A program made the translations under genes and the position numbers. A model generated the notes under the pieces. That model was not told where the DNA came from. It saw only the letters and a list, made by a program, of their open reading frames with translations, and searched no databases. Shown here piece after piece: positions 6,350 through 7,059 of a DNA stretch of 7,059 bases (positions are counted from its first letter, which is position 1; each line of letters starts with the position of its first letter). Where the stretch lies: NCBI GenBank assembly GCA_002779055.1, contig PEXM01000036.1:1-7059 (forward strand), given 5' to 3'. Origin of the DNA: Elusimicrobia bacterium CG08_land_8_20_14_0_20_44_26. Its GTDB lineage: Bacteria > CG03.

Positions 6350-6831
6350 GAAAAGCGGTTTTATTTTTCGCGGCATTCGTCTGCTGGATACTTCTGATTC
6401 TGCCGGCCGAGGCGCAGAGCGTTTTTTTAGGAGTCCTTGTTTCTTTGCTCACGGCATTTATCTTCGGGAATTTTTTTGCGGAAAAACCCGCTAAATTCCT
6501 GCAGTTGGAACGCTGGGCGTGGTTCATTTATTACATCCCCGTTTTCCTTTATTATATGATACGCGCCAATTTTGACGTTCTATACAGGGTGCTTCACCCG
6601 GCGCTTCCGATAAAACCGGGAATCGTAAAAGTAAAAACGCGCCTTAAATCTCCTGCGGCGCGTGCTGCCCTCTGCAATTCCATCACTCTCACGCCCGGCA
6701 CTCTCACCGTTGATATAGCGGATGAATTTCTTTACATACACTGGATTAATGTTAAAAGCGTTGAGACGGATAAAGCGACAAAACTGATAGTGGAACGTTT
6801 TGAAAATATTCTTGAGAGGATTTTTGAATGA
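6346..6831 (+). CDS. mrpE: MrpE/MnhE subunit
   Basis: A 161-residue protein of the MNHE family (MbhA in Mbh). Two N-terminal hydrophobic stretches (about 4-20 and 25-44) are followed by a third membrane helix (about 56-73) and then a soluble cytoplasmic domain. The domain carries the signature NSITLTPGTLTVDI (111-124) and LYIHWINV (129-136), preceded by the conserved IKPGIVKVKTRLKSPAARAA region. The subunit is a peripheral membrane-arm component needed for assembly and full activity rather than an ion channel itself. The ATG at 6346 overlaps the mrpD stop (ATGA) and has AGGAT at 6326-6330, rather far upstream. A longer frame reaching back to 6235 would add 37 residues overlapping mrpD with no homology to the family, so it was rejected. 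The length matches the usual 155-170 residues. Confidence 0.93.
   Translation: MRKAVLFFAAFVCWILLILPAEAQSVFLGVLVSLLTAFIFGNFFAEKPAKFLQLERWAWFIYYIPVFLYYMIRANFDVLYRVLHPALPIKPGIVKVKTRLKSPAARAALCNSITLTPGTLTVDIADEFLYIHWINVKSVETDKATKLIVERFENILERIFE
6814..6820 (+). promoter_or_regulatory. Shine-Dalgarno for mrpF
   Basis: GAGAGGA lies 7 bases before the ATG at 6828, inside the final codons of mrpE. With the ATGA overlap it fixes the start of a gene that is cut by the window end. Confidence 0.65.
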
Positions 6832-7059
6832 TTAATTTTTTTGTTGTTACGCTTCTCTTATCCACTTTTCTGTGTATCTGGCGGATAGGCAGAGGTCCCA
6901 CTCCCGCGGACAGAACCGTCGCCATAGACATTCTCGGCATTGTCGTTGTCGGTTTCTGCGCCATTCTTTCAATGGAATTTAAACAGGACTTTTATATGAA
7001 TGTCGCCATCGCATGGAGTTTGCTCGCCTTTATAGGCACAATCGCTCTTGCGAAGCATT
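6828..7059 (+). CDS. mrpF: MrpF/MnhF subunit (5' part, cut by window end)
   Basis: Seventy-seven codons are visible before the window ends. The translation starts MINFFVVTLLLSTFLCIW and contains the MrpF signature RGPTPADRTVAIDILG (22-37), including the conserved acidic residues D28 and D34, followed by a second helix (about 36-48) and a third (about 58-75) ending IGTIALAKH. MrpF proteins are usually about 85-95 residues with three helices, so only the last few codons should be missing. MrpF (MbhB) is a small membrane-arm subunit thought to be part of or next to the cation path; its conserved Asp is important in studied systems. The ATG overlaps the mrpE stop (ATGA, 6828-6831). The canonical order predicts mrpG immediately downstream. 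Confidence 0.9.
   Translation, partial: MINFFVVTLLLSTFLCIWRIGRGPTPADRTVAIDILGIVVVGFCAILSMEFKQDFYMNVAIAWSLLAFIGTIALAKH

Noticed and set aside
6346..6417. Signal peptide with an AEA cleavage site at the start of MrpE
   Set aside because: The segment looks like one by composition, but MrpE proteins have an uncleaved first membrane helix here and the PAEAQS stretch is the loop before helix 2.

Overview
The window is a piece of one tightly packed, plus-strand bacterial (less likely archaeal) operon for a membrane-bound, ion-translocating group 4 [NiFe] hydrogenase joined to an Mrp-type (multisubunit cation/H+ antiporter) membrane arm. No tRNA, rRNA, mobile element, repeat array, promoter or terminator is visible. 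Coding sequence fills essentially all of it: the only gaps are 8 bases (49-56) and 6 bases (4862-4867). Base composition is moderate and looks even throughout, so nothing suggests a recent insertion. The organism is probably an anaerobic, hydrogen-evolving fermenter. The lineage cannot be fixed from the sequence; Elusimicrobiota- or Omnitrophota-like bacteria are a guess only.

Layout: (1) 1-48, the last 15 codons of an upstream gene, probably the NuoB-like small subunit of the hydrogenase. (2) 57-1766, the catalytic large subunit, with a NuoC-like domain fused to a NuoD-like domain as in HycE/HyfG. It keeps all four Ni-binding cysteines and a C-terminal processing tail. (3) 1763-3493, a NuoL/MrpA-N-like antiporter subunit. 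(4) 3490-4011, an MbhD-MbhE-like protein equal to the C-terminal part of MrpA. (5) 4008-4517 MrpB; (6) 4514-4861 MrpC; (7) 4868-6349 MrpD; (8) 6346-6831 MrpE; (9) 6828-7059 MrpF, cut by the window end. Items 3-9 follow the classical mrpA-F order, with mrpA split in two. A mrpG gene is expected just downstream. A NuoH-like and a NuoI-like (2x[4Fe-4S]) subunit are expected outside the window.

How it should work (inferred from Mbh, Ech and formate hydrogenlyase): electrons from reduced ferredoxin or a similar low-potential donor pass through the small subunit to the NiFe site and reduce protons to H2. The energy released drives H+ or Na+ movement through the MrpD-like and NuoL-like subunits and the small Mrp subunits. 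The complex could also run in reverse.

The points most worth a second look are the loss of the TM5 glutamate in the NuoL-like subunit while the MrpD-like subunit keeps it, a possible Lys-to-Glu exchange in MrpD, extra cysteines beside both pairs of Ni ligands, the split mrpA, and a HycE-type fused catalytic subunit on a complete Mrp arm. The general system (group 4 hydrogenase plus Mrp) is known. The particular combination of features may not be.
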